DNA from: Pycnococcus provasolii | Lineage: Eukaryota; Chlorophyta; Pseudoscourfieldiophyceae; Pseudoscourfieldiales | NCBI GenBank assembly: GCA_049487715.1 | Contig: CP150590.1 | Span: 124,001-188,000 of the forward strand | DNA: 64,000 nucleotides | Direction: 5' to 3' | Part shown: positions 1-8,884 of the stretch, piece after piece | Numbering within the stretch: the stretch's first letter is position 1 | Layout: each line of letters begins with the position of its first letter | Translations under genes and position numbers: made by a program | Notes under the pieces: generated by a model | Told to the model about the DNA's origin: nothing | The model's database searches: none | What the model saw: the letters and a program-made list of their open reading frames with translations, nothing else

Positions 1-113
1 CAACCTCTGAACAAGAAGAAGCTTTGAGGAAAGAAGAAGAAGAAGAAGAAGATGCCGCCAAGGATGAGACCGACGACGAAGCTGACATGGACAAGCACGT
101 TCTCGCACCATGA
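1..113 (+). CDS. 3' end of an acidic Glu/Lys-rich protein (partial)
   Basis: A reading frame open from base 3 to a TGA at 111-113 gives about 36 residues: a run of glutamates, then an Asp/Glu/Lys mixture ending in V-L-A-P. The 5' part lies outside the window. Acidic low-complexity tails like this occur in many nuclear and chromatin-associated proteins, so no function can be assigned. The frame could be chance, because GAA/GAG repeats are easily open, but the composition looks like a true C-terminus. Confidence 0.4.
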   Translation, partial: TSEQEEALRKEEEEEEDAAKDETDDEADMDKHVLAP

Positions 114-528
114 CGAACAAGACAAGCACCAGAGAAGCTGCTCCGCCTTGCTCGCCCGAAAAGTCTATTAAAAGAGACGACTCGACCATGGATGCGACCA
201 TGGATGCGACATAAGCCGTTCTTCAAAGGACACGCACGCATAGGATGCGACATTGTGGACATGAGCGTGCCCTGATGCGGCATCGCGGAGAACAAAACAA
301 ACTTCAGGGGTTCCAAGGAAAGGAGGAGGAGGAGATTGATTCGATTCGGGGTTTAGTATACTACCGTACGTAGGGGTGGTTGGTTTTCCTGAGTGTGACC
401 CCTGAGCGCCGCGGGATCCCGGTCCGGACTCCGGAGACCTGTCCTTGGAACTTGGAAGAGAGAGAGGTTAGTCAGAAACACCTTGGAAGCCGTACTTGAA
501 GATATATCCCGAGGGGGAGCTAATCCGT

Positions 529-999
529 ATGTATGTGCTTGACACAGTGGAGGCTCATGACCAGTCATCATCAAGTCCTGAGGCAGATCCGACGTTCCCA
601 AACATATCTCCCATGACATTGATTGTGGCGTTGCCTCCACGTGTACGCCGACCCGCCGTTCACGGAGCGTTCCAACTTCATTCCACCGCTTCGCACACGG
701 TTGACACTAACCAAGTCCGTCTTTACGACATGCAGATCGGCTTTGTCGACGGCCTTGACTCCCTTGAGGTATGGCTGAAAAAGAATCCGAACGTCATTGT
801 GATTTACCTGGATGAGTATCCAAACTCAATTCGTTGTGCGTCGGCTGTGTGTACTCTTCCAAGCAAGAGGCCATTGATGCTGTCAAGGCACACTCACTCG
901 TGCGCAACCGGCAAGAAGCTCATACAAAAAAATGTCCTAGTCCGCGCTATCACCATGCACGATCACGTCGATCAATCGATGGAGATCGACCTTCCTTAA
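529..999 (+). CDS. hypothetical protein (weak)
   Basis: An open frame of 156 codons from the first in-frame ATG at 529. The middle part (about residues 30-110) has alternating hydrophobic stretches and a W-L-K-K-N-P-N-V-I-V-I-Y-L-D segment that looks protein-like. The ends are low in complexity. I recognise no family. It lies between the acidic 3' fragment and the methyltransferase and shares no repeat or motif with other genes here. It could be a real orphan gene, an exon of something larger, or a chance frame. Confidence 0.25.
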   Translation: MYVLDTVEAHDQSSSSPEADPTFPNISPMTLIVALPPRVRRPAVHGAFQLHSTASHTVDTNQVRLYDMQIGFVDGLDSLEVWLKKNPNVIVIYLDEYPNSIRCASAVCTLPSKRPLMLSRHTHSCATGKKLIQKNVLVRAITMHDHVDQSMEIDLP

Positions 1000-1275
1000 G
1001 CGTCAAGGGAACAGCTCACGCCGACCGAGCGAAGTTGCATCGCGAAGGTGATCGAATGTTGCAAAGCAGGGGATCTTTCACAGGAGCGCCGACGACGGAG
1101 CGACGTCGTCCTCGCTGCAGCGAAGACTCTGTCGCAATTAAACGACGAAATCTGGAATAAATCGCCGTCGAGATTTGCATTTGCCGTCGTCGAAAACAGA
1201 CCAAACGTGGCGCTCGTTTGCGCCCTTGCTGAGGGGGGGGGACCGGGGGATAGATTCGAATCGCAAAAGCAGCAT

Positions 1276-1304
1276 CCTAACCCTAGCCCTAACCCTAACC
1301 CTAA
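1276..1304. repeat. interstitial telomere-like CCCTAA repeat
   Basis: About five imperfect CCCTAA/CCCTAG units lie just upstream of the SpoU methyltransferase. Similar tracts recur near 4.8, 31.5, 33.7, 59.1 and 62.8 kb. Confidence 0.8.
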
Positions 1305-1362
1305 TCATGGTGCCCCCCCCGTGCTCCTGATTTGGTCGTTGTGGTCATCCTCGTCGGTGTCG

Positions 1363-2199
1363 ATGGCGATGTGGAAGCCGTCTTTTCCCATGTCCAAGTC
1401 ACAATGTGAGTGTTGTTGCGTCCATGCACGTCGTGGTGGTGGTAATGGTGTCAATGTCAAGGGTGTTTCTGTTTCTTCATCTTCCACGTCATCATCAACA
1501 CGAGCAGCAGGAGCAGTTGCAGCAGCAGTAGTAGCAGCACGACGACGACGAGGTGCTGTAAGAGGAGCACGACGACGAGGAGATGTAGCATCCTCCTCCT
1601 CGTCGTCGTCGTCATTTCCGTCGTCGTCGTCGTCTCGTTCGGCGGTGGATGATGATGATGACGATGGTAAGCTTCACGACTGCGCCGTCGTCTTGGTCGC
1701 GCCTCGTTTCGCGGGATCGATTGGAAGTGTCGCGAGGAGCTGTGCGGCGTTCGACGTGCCTGAGATGCGTATCGTCAACACGAAGTGCAAGGACCACACG
1801 TGCCGAAAAGCACGAGGCGCCGCGGCGGGGGCGCAAGGCTTGCTCATGAACGCAAACATGTACGACACACTCGAAGACGCGCTGGGCGACCACGACGACG
1901 GACTGTGTTTCGTCGTGCCAGGAAGTGACGCGGCGAACGCGTGTCAAAGCATGCACAGCTCGCCAAGAAGCGCTTACACGAAGTGGAAAAAACAAACAAA
2001 CAAACAAAACCAAAACCGGAGAAAACTATGCTTGGTGTTTGGCGCGGAGAATACAGGCTTAAGTGAAGAGGATGCTGCGAAATGTCGCTACGGCGGTGCA
2101 CAAATTAACCACAGCGCCAATATCGAAAGCCTGAGCCTGCCGCACGCCGTCTCCGTCGCGCTCTGGGACATGTACAGACCGGACGACGACCATATGTAG
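1363..2199 (+). CDS. SpoU/TrmH-family RNA 2'-O-ribose methyltransferase
   Basis: A predicted 278-residue S-adenosylmethionine-dependent RNA methyltransferase of the SPOUT (knotted) class. The N-terminal hundred residues are Ser/Ala/Arg-rich with a histidine/arginine patch, compatible with an organelle transit peptide. The catalytic part starts near residue 100 with the family opening (V-V-L-V-A-P-R-F, then G-S-I-G-S-V-A-R). It ends with the two cofactor-knot motifs: L-V-F-G-A-E-N-T-G-L-S near residue 224, and a Ser-rich S-L-S-L-P-H-A-V-S-V-A segment. These match the TrmJ/TrmH-like subgroup; whether the substrate is tRNA or rRNA cannot be told. The first in-frame ATG at 1363 was chosen; the frame is open further upstream but has no ATG and contains the telomere-like tract. 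A short Lys/Gln/Asn insertion precedes motif 2. Confidence 0.8.
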   Translation: MAMWKPSFPMSKSQCECCCVHARRGGGNGVNVKGVSVSSSSTSSSTRAAGAVAAAVVAARRRRGAVRGARRRGDVASSSSSSSSFPSSSSSRSAVDDDDDDGKLHDCAVVLVAPRFAGSIGSVARSCAAFDVPEMRIVNTKCKDHTCRKARGAAAGAQGLLMNANMYDTLEDALGDHDDGLCFVVPGSDAANACQSMHSSPRSAYTKWKKQTNKQNQNRRKLCLVFGAENTGLSEEDAAKCRYGGAQINHSANIESLSLPHAVSVALWDMYRPDDDHM

Positions 2200-2260
2200 T
2201 ATACAATGTAGTCTTCTGATTGTGTTCTTATTTACAACAACAACAGCATGTTACAATATG

Positions 2261-3082
2261 TCACGCTTGTTTGTGCTTACCAAAGGTCGTGAGCAAGTAC
2301 TTGACACCCATGCCGAGCGTGAGCACGCCCGCGGCTAGGCGCCGACGCCGACGACGCTCGGCGTCGAAGAAGTCGTCCAGCAACGCGACGCGACGGCGCC
2401 CGCCGCCGCGTCGTGAAGATGACGCTCGCACGGGCGCCGTCGACCCACCACTCCTGCGATCCGCCTCCGCCGCGAGGTCCCTAAACATGTCGCGAATGAC
2501 GCCCTCAGCCACACGCCGAACCAGCCGGTCAAGCGGAAACGGCGGCACGAACGCAAGTCGCACGCAGTGCGTCAAGTGCACCTCGCACGCTGAGGATGAG
2601 GATTCGCCGTCAAAGTGAGACGACATGGGAACGCACGTCCAGCACCCTTCAAAGCCTGAAAATGCACCCGTTCGCCTTGCGTCTTCGCCGCTGTTGGCAA
2701 GCCGTTCCAACGCGCGTTCCTCCAGCGCCTCCAGCTCGCGAGGGAGACGCACCTGCTTGATGGCCATCGTGCACGCGTTGCGGTCGACAACCACCTGAAC
2801 GCAGAGCCCGAACGTTCCCGTGAGAAACCCAAGCCTCCACCGTCCGACTTGCGAGACAATACTCTGTTCGTGCTGAGGCGGAGCAGGAAGTGGTCTTCGG
2901 TGCAAAATGCGCTCGACGTTTCGAAAGATCGTGTGTGCTTCGGGATCACACAGAATCGCGAGCGCCTGTTGCGCGTTCGTATGGTCAAGCTTTAAAGACG
3001 CGTCCACTTGGATCCCGCGACCAAGACCAGACGCACGTGTACATGACGACGAAAGCGTGAGCTTATTGTTATTATTGTGCAT
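2261..3082 (-). CDS. START-like (polyketide cyclase/lipid transport superfamily) protein
   Basis: A 273-residue protein convergent with the methyltransferase (stop codons about 60 bp apart). Residues 20-210 look like a helix-grip lipid-binding domain. There is a segment of the 'A-L-x-I-L-C-D-P-E-A-H-x-x-F-x-N-V' type (plant relatives have a similar 'L-x-x-F-x-x-Y-P' stretch). Later come F-x-G-F-E-G-C-W, a strand-rich part, then a P-P-F-P-L-D-R-L-V-R-R segment leading into a long C-terminal helix. Plant chloroplast polyketide-cyclase-like proteins share this pattern. An Arg-rich patch and a final hydrophobic stretch (L-A-A-G-V-L-T-L-G-M-G-V-K-Y-L-L) could form a tail anchor. The start at 3082 is the first ATG downstream of the CA-microsatellite; the frame continues into that repeat without an ATG. 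The family call rests on pattern only. Confidence 0.55.
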   Translation of the reverse strand: MHNNNNKLTLSSSCTRASGLGRGIQVDASLKLDHTNAQQALAILCDPEAHTIFRNVERILHRRPLPAPPQHEQSIVSQVGRWRLGFLTGTFGLCVQVVVDRNACTMAIKQVRLPRELEALEERALERLANSGEDARRTGAFSGFEGCWTCVPMSSHFDGESSSSACEVHLTHCVRLAFVPPFPLDRLVRRVAEGVIRDMFRDLAAEADRRSGGSTAPVRASSSRRGGGRRRVALLDDFFDAERRRRRRLAAGVLTLGMGVKYLLTTFGKHKQA

Positions 3083-3162
3083 GACGCGGGCTTTGTGAAT
3101 GAAGGAGTCAGGACAATACCAGAAGGGACAATACGAGCCAGAAGGAAGTAAGGACTGAGTGC

Positions 3163-3221
3163 CACACACACACTCACTCACACACACACTCACGCACACA
3201 CACACACACACACACGCACAC

Positions 3222-3265
<44 letters not shown>

Positions 3266-3275
3266 GCACACACAC
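3163..3275. repeat. (CA)n microsatellite
   Basis: About 110 bp of CA dinucleotides interrupted by CT and CG, immediately upstream of the START-like gene. It makes spurious Val/Cys and Thr/His open frames on both strands. Confidence 0.95.
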
Positions 3276-3289
3276 CGAGTGACGCCGAC

Positions 3290-5053
3290 GACGTGCTGCG
3301 CGACGTGCTGCGAGACGTGCGCTCAAAAAGGGGGGGGACCTGGTCAGACGCGTGTTTGGGGATCCATGCGAGCACTGGGAGTTATATCGGGGGGGATTTC
3401 TGGAGGTTCCTCCTGGGGGATCCCGGTCCGGTCGGGCGTTCGTTCGTTCCTTCACGGTGCAGTGGTGCACTGCTTTGTTTGCGTTCGTCCATCTCGAACT
3501 GGTTTGAACTGAACTACCTGTTGTTTGTACTTTGTTGTACACGCGGGGGACAAGTCAGGAAGCACCTCGGGTCGCGCGCTGGCCAAAGGAAGCGGCTCGT
3601 GCACATTGGTGGAGTCTGACAACCGTGAACCGCGATACACAGAGCAGGGGACACGCATATTGGGCATCCACGCATGCTTCGACTTATGTGGGCGCTGGAG
3701 ACAGAATTCGCACAAGCCGCACATTCCACCAAGACGAGGTGGTAGCAGCGGAGGCGTACGACGAGAAGATACGCAGAGCAATGGGTCACCCTCGTTTTCC
3801 TGCATCTTCTCCATCATTCCAAAACCGGAATGTTACATATCGCCAGAATTACCTGATGAAACTCAACTTCCCGACGATCGCGGAGATCAAAGAGCTGCTG
3901 AGAGGGGGTCACGTGCACGCGCAAGAACAAAGGGAAAGGGATTTACTCGGGACAGAACATCCCAGAACGGTGTTGGTCAGGGTGCGCGCAGCGCACCTTC
4001 TCTCAAGGTCAGAGGCGGCTAAAAAAAAAAAAATTTTAATAGCTGCCGTCGACTGCTCTCTAGACGGGCGGATCGCCCTGCCGAGTTCCCGCGCAGCTCC
4101 GAGTGATGGGCGAGGAGGGGGGGTCGGGTGCAAGGCGGGACAAACCCTTGCCGACCCTGTGCTACGCGGGAGCGCGGAAGGGCGGGAACCCCGTCTTTCG
4201 CGTGATTCATCAGCCCCCCTTATAACGGGCAGTGCCCACTATGAGGAGGTTATCACGTGATCCCCCTCTCTCGAGGGACCTCCCTTAGTATCCTCCGTGT
4301 AACTCAACCACTCTTAACTTTTACTTAAGGTGTGTCTACCGTAGGCTTGGCGGTCTTACGTGTAGTGAAAGAGGACGGCTTGAGCTCGCCGCCACAGTGT
4401 TACTGGTGTACCTGTCACGAACCTTGACGGTACTTTCTTCGTTCGATGATGGCCCATAACACAATGGCAAGTTGCTCATCCTCGAAGCAGTCTTGCCATA
4501 TGATATCCGTGTCCCACTGGGCGCCCTAGACCCTAGTTCACCACCACGCGGAGAACAAGGATGCGATCAAACAAAATCTTGTTGAACATGGTGCTTCACG
4601 TCCCCGGAATAGAATGCGAGAGTGTCTTGACAACAAGGAACACACACCGTGTTGATTAAGCGACCGTGGCAGCGTGTTCCATGGGGCGGTGCAGGAGTGT
4701 TTGAATTTGTTGAGCGAGTTGTTTTGACGATTTGTCTGATACTCTGATGACGGAGAGCGGGCGGGAGAGGGCAGTAACCCTAACCGTAAAACTTTAACCC
4801 TAGGGTAGCCTCCATCCCCTTTTGGGAAAAACATTCCGATTCTGGAAATTCCACGCGCCAGATTACGATCGGCGCCGCAGATCACGACGGGCGAGAACGG
4901 CTTAAGCATCCGGGCGAGTCTTGTAGAAATCAGAGCTTAGCGCTAGGCTCAACGAAGGTGAGTCTCAGCGCTCAGCTCTCAGCGCTCAGCGTCTAGCGGG
5001 CTTAACAAAGCACTTGCTTGGTGTTGGTTCGTCGCGGCCAAACCACCAGTGCC
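3290..5053. other. 1.8-kb repeat-rich gap, no convincing gene
   Basis: Several overlapping frames exist (the longest is about 240 codons, 3532-4260 on +), but none starts at a good ATG or looks like a family. Features present are homopolymer runs (A13 near 4020), degenerate telomeric units at 4774-4805, a single copy of the 'GGCGAGAACGGC...GCGAGTCTTGTAGAAAT' unit at about 4888-4932 that is tandemly amplified at 61.1-61.4 kb, and short CTCAGCG repeats at 4936-4995 just before the FAM151-like gene. Confidence 0.5.
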
Positions 5054-7090
5054 ATGATGGCGCGTCCGTCGGCTCCGATGTCGCGCTCCTCTGGCACGTG
5101 TGTTTCGTTGTTGTCAAAGCTCGTGGCAAGTTTCGTCGTAAGCTTGTTGGCTTTGTACATGGTGTATGTTTTAATGGTGAAGCATGGCGTGATAACAATC
5201 CATGGTGGTGGCTCTGGTGGTGTTGGTGGTGATGTGGATCGTTCTCATCGCGGCTCGTCGTCGTCGTCGTTCAAGAGAGATTTTGGGACTCCTCGAGCTT
5301 GGAGTGCTCGTCGTGTTATCACGCATTTCAACCTGCAGAGTTTGGCGGAAGTGAGGTGGGCGATGCCGTCGCTCACTGCTCATGCGTTGGAAAATGCTCT
5401 AAATACGTCAGCACACGTCGTCGAAGTGCCTGTCGCCTGGTGTCCGCCGAAGTCGAACGTACACCCGCGGGAAGCGTGGAGTCAGCCGATCGTCGCGTGG
5501 ACGTCCGAAGATCCCAATACGGTACATACGGGACTCACGCTCAACGATGCGCTCAACACCATCATAGCAAAGAAACCGTCCATGGGTATTCTCATCAACA
5601 TACGCGACCCGCGCGCACTTCAACCCGCGCTGAGACTCATCGACGTCGAGGCGCGATTTCATAACCTGAAAGGACCCATATTCATCAAGGCGGAACTCTT
5701 AAGTGCGCAAGGAATCAACGCAGATGACACGTACGCGCTCGAAGAACTGCAAGAGGACGTCTCTGAAAGTGACATATTCAAGGCGAACATACCGCTCTTC
5801 AGAAGACTCGGATTCAAAGCGACGCACTACACGCACGGAAGAGGGTACGCCGGCGAGACGCGCAAAGTAGAAACGAACGTCACGGCGTTCGTCGCCGCCG
5901 TTGCAGCCACGACGCCGTACGCCGCCCTCATGCCGTTTTTGTCGCTGGACCTCGCCAACGCGTGCATGGCGTACTTCCACAACAGAAGAGGGGGCGTGTG
6001 GAACAACTACGCGACGCCTAGCCCGCCGCCGCCGCCACCCAACGCGCCGCCGGACTTTCAGGCGTACCTGCGCAACGAAACGCAGAAACTGCAATTCGAA
6101 CAGCGCGCGGAGGAACGCGAACGCGAGGAACAGGCGCGCGTCGTGAGGCTCGCGAATGCGCAAATCAAAGGGTCGTTCCTGGGATCGTCGAACAGCGTCA
6201 ACGCGGAAGCTGCTCACCAAGAACGCGCTGTGCAGCAGGCACGAGAGGAAAGACACAGCAAGAATATCATCAAAGGTGAGTGGCTCGGGACGTCCAACAG
6301 CGTCGCGGCGGACGAGACGGCGTCCAAAGAGGCGCTCGAGGCGGCTGGATACGTGCTCCGTCCTGTGCCAGATGCAAAAGCGCCGTTCGATTCGAGCAAA
6401 AAAATTCAAGGAAGCACGGGCGACACCGTCGGACGGAAGGACAACCTGAAAGAGATTAAGGGCGAGCTGCGTGCGCGCGAGGCGTACGAAGCGTACGCCA
6501 AAATGGAGGAGGCGGACGCGGACGCGGACGTTCAGAGGCAGGTGGACACTCTGCGTCAAAAACAGGCGCAGGAAGCAAAGGCTCGAACCGAGGATATGGA
6601 GGCGAAGGAGACGGGATCGCGACGGTCGCTCCTGCGCAAGCACAACAAACGCAAAGTCGTGGCGCCGAAAGATCCGAAGCACGAAGCCGCGAGCAACAAG
6701 TTTATCCGCCAGACGATGCGCGCGAAGGGATACGAGCGGTACCCCGCTCTTCTTGAGAGCCACACGCGAGCGGTGGACGAACTTCTGTGGGGTGGGGGCT
6801 GGCGCGGCGCGACCATCTGGCCCGTCCCCGCGTGTCTGCTCGTGCCTTCGTGGTCGTACGCCGAGGAAAAACTAAATCGAACTGTGTACGTGGAAGGCGG
6901 CGGCTTTTCCGACATGGGCGAGGATGTGCAGGACCACAGTTTGTTCGTTTACGGCGACATCATGGAGAAGGAGGCGGCGTTCCTGCGAAGCCACATTCCG
7001 CCTGAGCGCGTTTACTTGAATTTGACGACGGAGTTTATGGCGATGAGCGGCAAGTACGCGGACGTGCGTTTAAGCGTGCCCGATGCTTGA
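5054..7090 (+). CDS. membrane-anchored menorin/FAM151-like (DUF2181) protein
   Basis: A 678-residue protein starting at tandem ATGs (5054 and 5057). A single hydrophobic segment at about residues 21-45 suggests a type II signal anchor. Residues 80-290 resemble the menorin/FAM151 domain, a GDPD-like TIM barrel: W-A-M-P-S-L-T-A near the start, a P-I-V-A-W strand, T-L-N-D-A-L as the 'TL..wL' helix, a G-I-L-I-N-I-R strand and G-P-I-F-I-K-A-E. A short Pro-rich linker follows near residue 320. Then comes about 200 residues of charged helix (Glu/Arg/Ala/Gln-rich, coiled-coil-like) with the internally repeated I-K-G-x-(F/W)-L-G-(S/T)-S-N-S-V. The C-terminal 130 residues form a second globular part. 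FAM151 proteins of animals lack this long tail. The enzyme activity is unknown even in characterised relatives. The domain call is moderate; the membrane anchor and coiled coil are seen directly. Confidence 0.55.
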   Translation: MMARPSAPMSRSSGTCVSLLSKLVASFVVSLLALYMVYVLMVKHGVITIHGGGSGGVGGDVDRSHRGSSSSSFKRDFGTPRAWSARRVITHFNLQSLAEVRWAMPSLTAHALENALNTSAHVVEVPVAWCPPKSNVHPREAWSQPIVAWTSEDPNTVHTGLTLNDALNTIIAKKPSMGILINIRDPRALQPALRLIDVEARFHNLKGPIFIKAELLSAQGINADDTYALEELQEDVSESDIFKANIPLFRRLGFKATHYTHGRGYAGETRKVETNVTAFVAAVAATTPYAALMPFLSLDLANACMAYFHNRRGGVWNNYATPSPPPPPPNAPPDFQAYLRNETQKLQFEQRAEEREREEQARVVRLANAQIKGSFLGSSNSVNAEAAHQERAVQQAREERHSKNIIKGEWLGTSNSVAADETASKEALEAAGYVLRPVPDAKAPFDSSKKIQGSTGDTVGRKDNLKEIKGELRAREAYEAYAKMEEADADADVQRQVDTLRQKQAQEAKARTEDMEAKETGSRRSLLRKHNKRKVVAPKDPKHEAASNKFIRQTMRAKGYERYPALLESHTRAVDELLWGGGWRGATIWPVPACLLVPSWSYAEEKLNRTVYVEGGGFSDMGEDVQDHSLFVYGDIMEKEAAFLRSHIPPERVYLNLTTEFMAMSGKYADVRLSVPDA

Positions 7091-7908
7091 ATGGCCGACT
7101 TCTATTCTGTAACTACAATTTGAGAGATTTGTTTTTGGTGCATTGATTACTAAGTTACTAATTCTTCGCGACGCCGATGAGCAGCGCGGAGTAAATCTTG
7201 CGCGCGTCGGTGCCAGTTCGCCCGACGCGTGCCTTGATATCAAGGCCGCCGTAGCCGCCTTCATATCTATCTCAAAGTCTAAACTTACAGTTACAGTTTC
7301 CCACATACATATAATCGGTGTGACGTCATGATGGCTTGCGGCCCGGAGGTGGCCGAGGCATGTCTCACCCTTGCACGTGGTTGCGAGGTGTGCCAGACAT
7401 ACGGCCGGACCGTGGCCACTTGCCACGGGCATGCAAGGTGCATTTGCATGGTCAGGATGGATGCAAATGCATGCATGCATCGATGGATTGATTGAGATGC
7501 AGATGGATGAGATCTATTGCAGATCAAAAAATTAAGGACTCAATCGCATCGATCGATAATGATAGGTAATTTTTGAAATGATACCTGAACATGACTGATA
7601 AATCTTTCTTGGTTTTCCCTTATTTGTCAGGTCACACCAGTGACCGCACGCTGCCACCCTGAACAAACAAAGTACACCAAGCCACGCCAAACACGAGCTC
7701 CACAATGTCAAGAACGTGTATACACCACACCAAAACACACCTCACCACTACTCCTTGAGCTCCACTTCTCCACACTTTCGGCTCACGCCTTAGCCGTAAC
7801 CCTAAATGTTCATATAACGGGACCAAACAACGGGGGATGTGCAGAAATCACCTTAACACCATGAAAATGGTCGGCGGCGGATTCGGGGTTTGGATTCGGG
7901 GTTAGTCC
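7091..7908. other. intergenic, no gene seen
   Basis: AT-richer spacer downstream of the FAM151-like gene. It holds ATGCAAATGCATGCATGCAT palindromic stretches near 7450-7480 and a lone CCCTAA near 7800. No open frame of interest. Confidence 0.5.
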
Positions 7909-8011
7909 TAACCCTTTTTTTCTGAGGAGGGGGTCATGACCGGGTCACGGGCATGACGGTCATGATGACCCGGTCATGACGCGTCATGACCACCCCGAAA
8001 ATCGTATGACT
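7909..8011. repeat. dispersed palindromic TCATGACC repeat
   Basis: A T-run, then CTGAGGAGGGGGTCATGACC, then about 70 bp of alternating GGTCATGAC / GTCATGACC half-palindromes, ending in TCATGACCACCCCGAA. Related sequence occurs at 59683-59760, and an inverted copy of its left end is at 60811-60843. Confidence 0.65.
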
Positions 8012-8149
8012 AGGTAACGGGGCAACTATAGGTGTACGTGATTATAATTTGCAATAATCATGATTATCACAAACACTGTAATTAATATTCGTGAAGATCG
8101 TGAATATTGAGGGCACCTGAATATTCTGTATATTTTCGGTGCCAACCAT

Positions 8150-8697
8150 AGTGAGTGGTAGACACGCCACATTTTGACGAGGTGGCGGAACTTCGTCTTC
8201 ATTCTTTGCCAATACTCGAAGATTCCCTTTTTGTGCCAGTCCTTCGCTTGGGTAGCAAAGGGCACGGGCTCCGCAAGGTAGTCTTGGAGTTCCGACATGT
8301 CTGGTCCGTTGTTCACGACGGCGGCTTGCGTTAGGCACCGGAAAATCGTGATCGCGGTTTGCGTCATGACGTGCAGCATTGACGGCGCATCGGCGAGGCC
8401 GAAGACGGGCACGGTGAATCGTTGCCGTTCCCCCGTCAATGGATTCGTGAAGCCCAGGTATTTCCGGTGGTGTTTTTGGAGACGGAGCATGCGGCGTTCG
8501 TTGAACCTACTGACGAATCCACGGAAGTTTCCCCAGGGGTCCTCTGCGTCGGTGTGGGCCGCCCATGCCTTCCCCGCACGAGCCTTTATTTCATCAAACC
8601 TCGTTCGTGACAAGCCGGTTATGTCTCCGATAGCAGGCGGCGGCGTCAACTTCAGCAAGCCGGAGGAGGAGCTGAATGTACACGCACGTCCCACCAC
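8150..8697 (-). pseudogene. decayed reverse-transcriptase fragment (DIRS/Ngaro-like?)
   Basis: An open frame on the minus strand (about 8026-8697) encodes a segment resembling the middle of a retroelement RT: L-Q-K-H-H-R-K-Y-L-G-F, then a strand containing R-F-T-V-P-V-F-G-L-A-D-A-P, the usual 'LPFGL..AP' motif, followed by a helix. The catalytic Y/F-x-D-D box expected about 60 residues later is absent. The downstream sequence is unrelated, and there is no integrase, recombinase or terminal repeat nearby. I infer a small relic of a retroelement. Which clade it belongs to is uncertain, because only about 60 residues align by eye. Confidence 0.45.
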
Positions 8698-8884
8698 GGG
8701 CCCCGGGCGGGCCCCGGCCTCCTCGAGGCTCCTCCTCTTTAAACCCAGCAGGCTCTACAGTGCATCCCCAAACAAATTTATTCTGTTCCCCCCTCACGTC
8801 CCTTTCCTCCAATTCCCAAAAACAATTTCCAAAAACTTCACAAAAAACTTTCCAAAAAAATTTCCAAAAACTTTTCCAAAAAAA

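Noticed and set aside
1251-1265. GATTCGAATC as a tRNA T-loop
   Set aside because: It is a lone palindrome; no cloverleaf could be folded around it.
3159-3542. Open frames on both strands through the CA repeat (His/Thr and Val/Cys proteins)
   Set aside because: Dinucleotide repeats are open in several frames; no ATG context or family signal.
3532-4260. 242-codon open frame on +
   Set aside because: No ATG until about 3781, mixed composition crossing an A13 run, no domain; likely chance.
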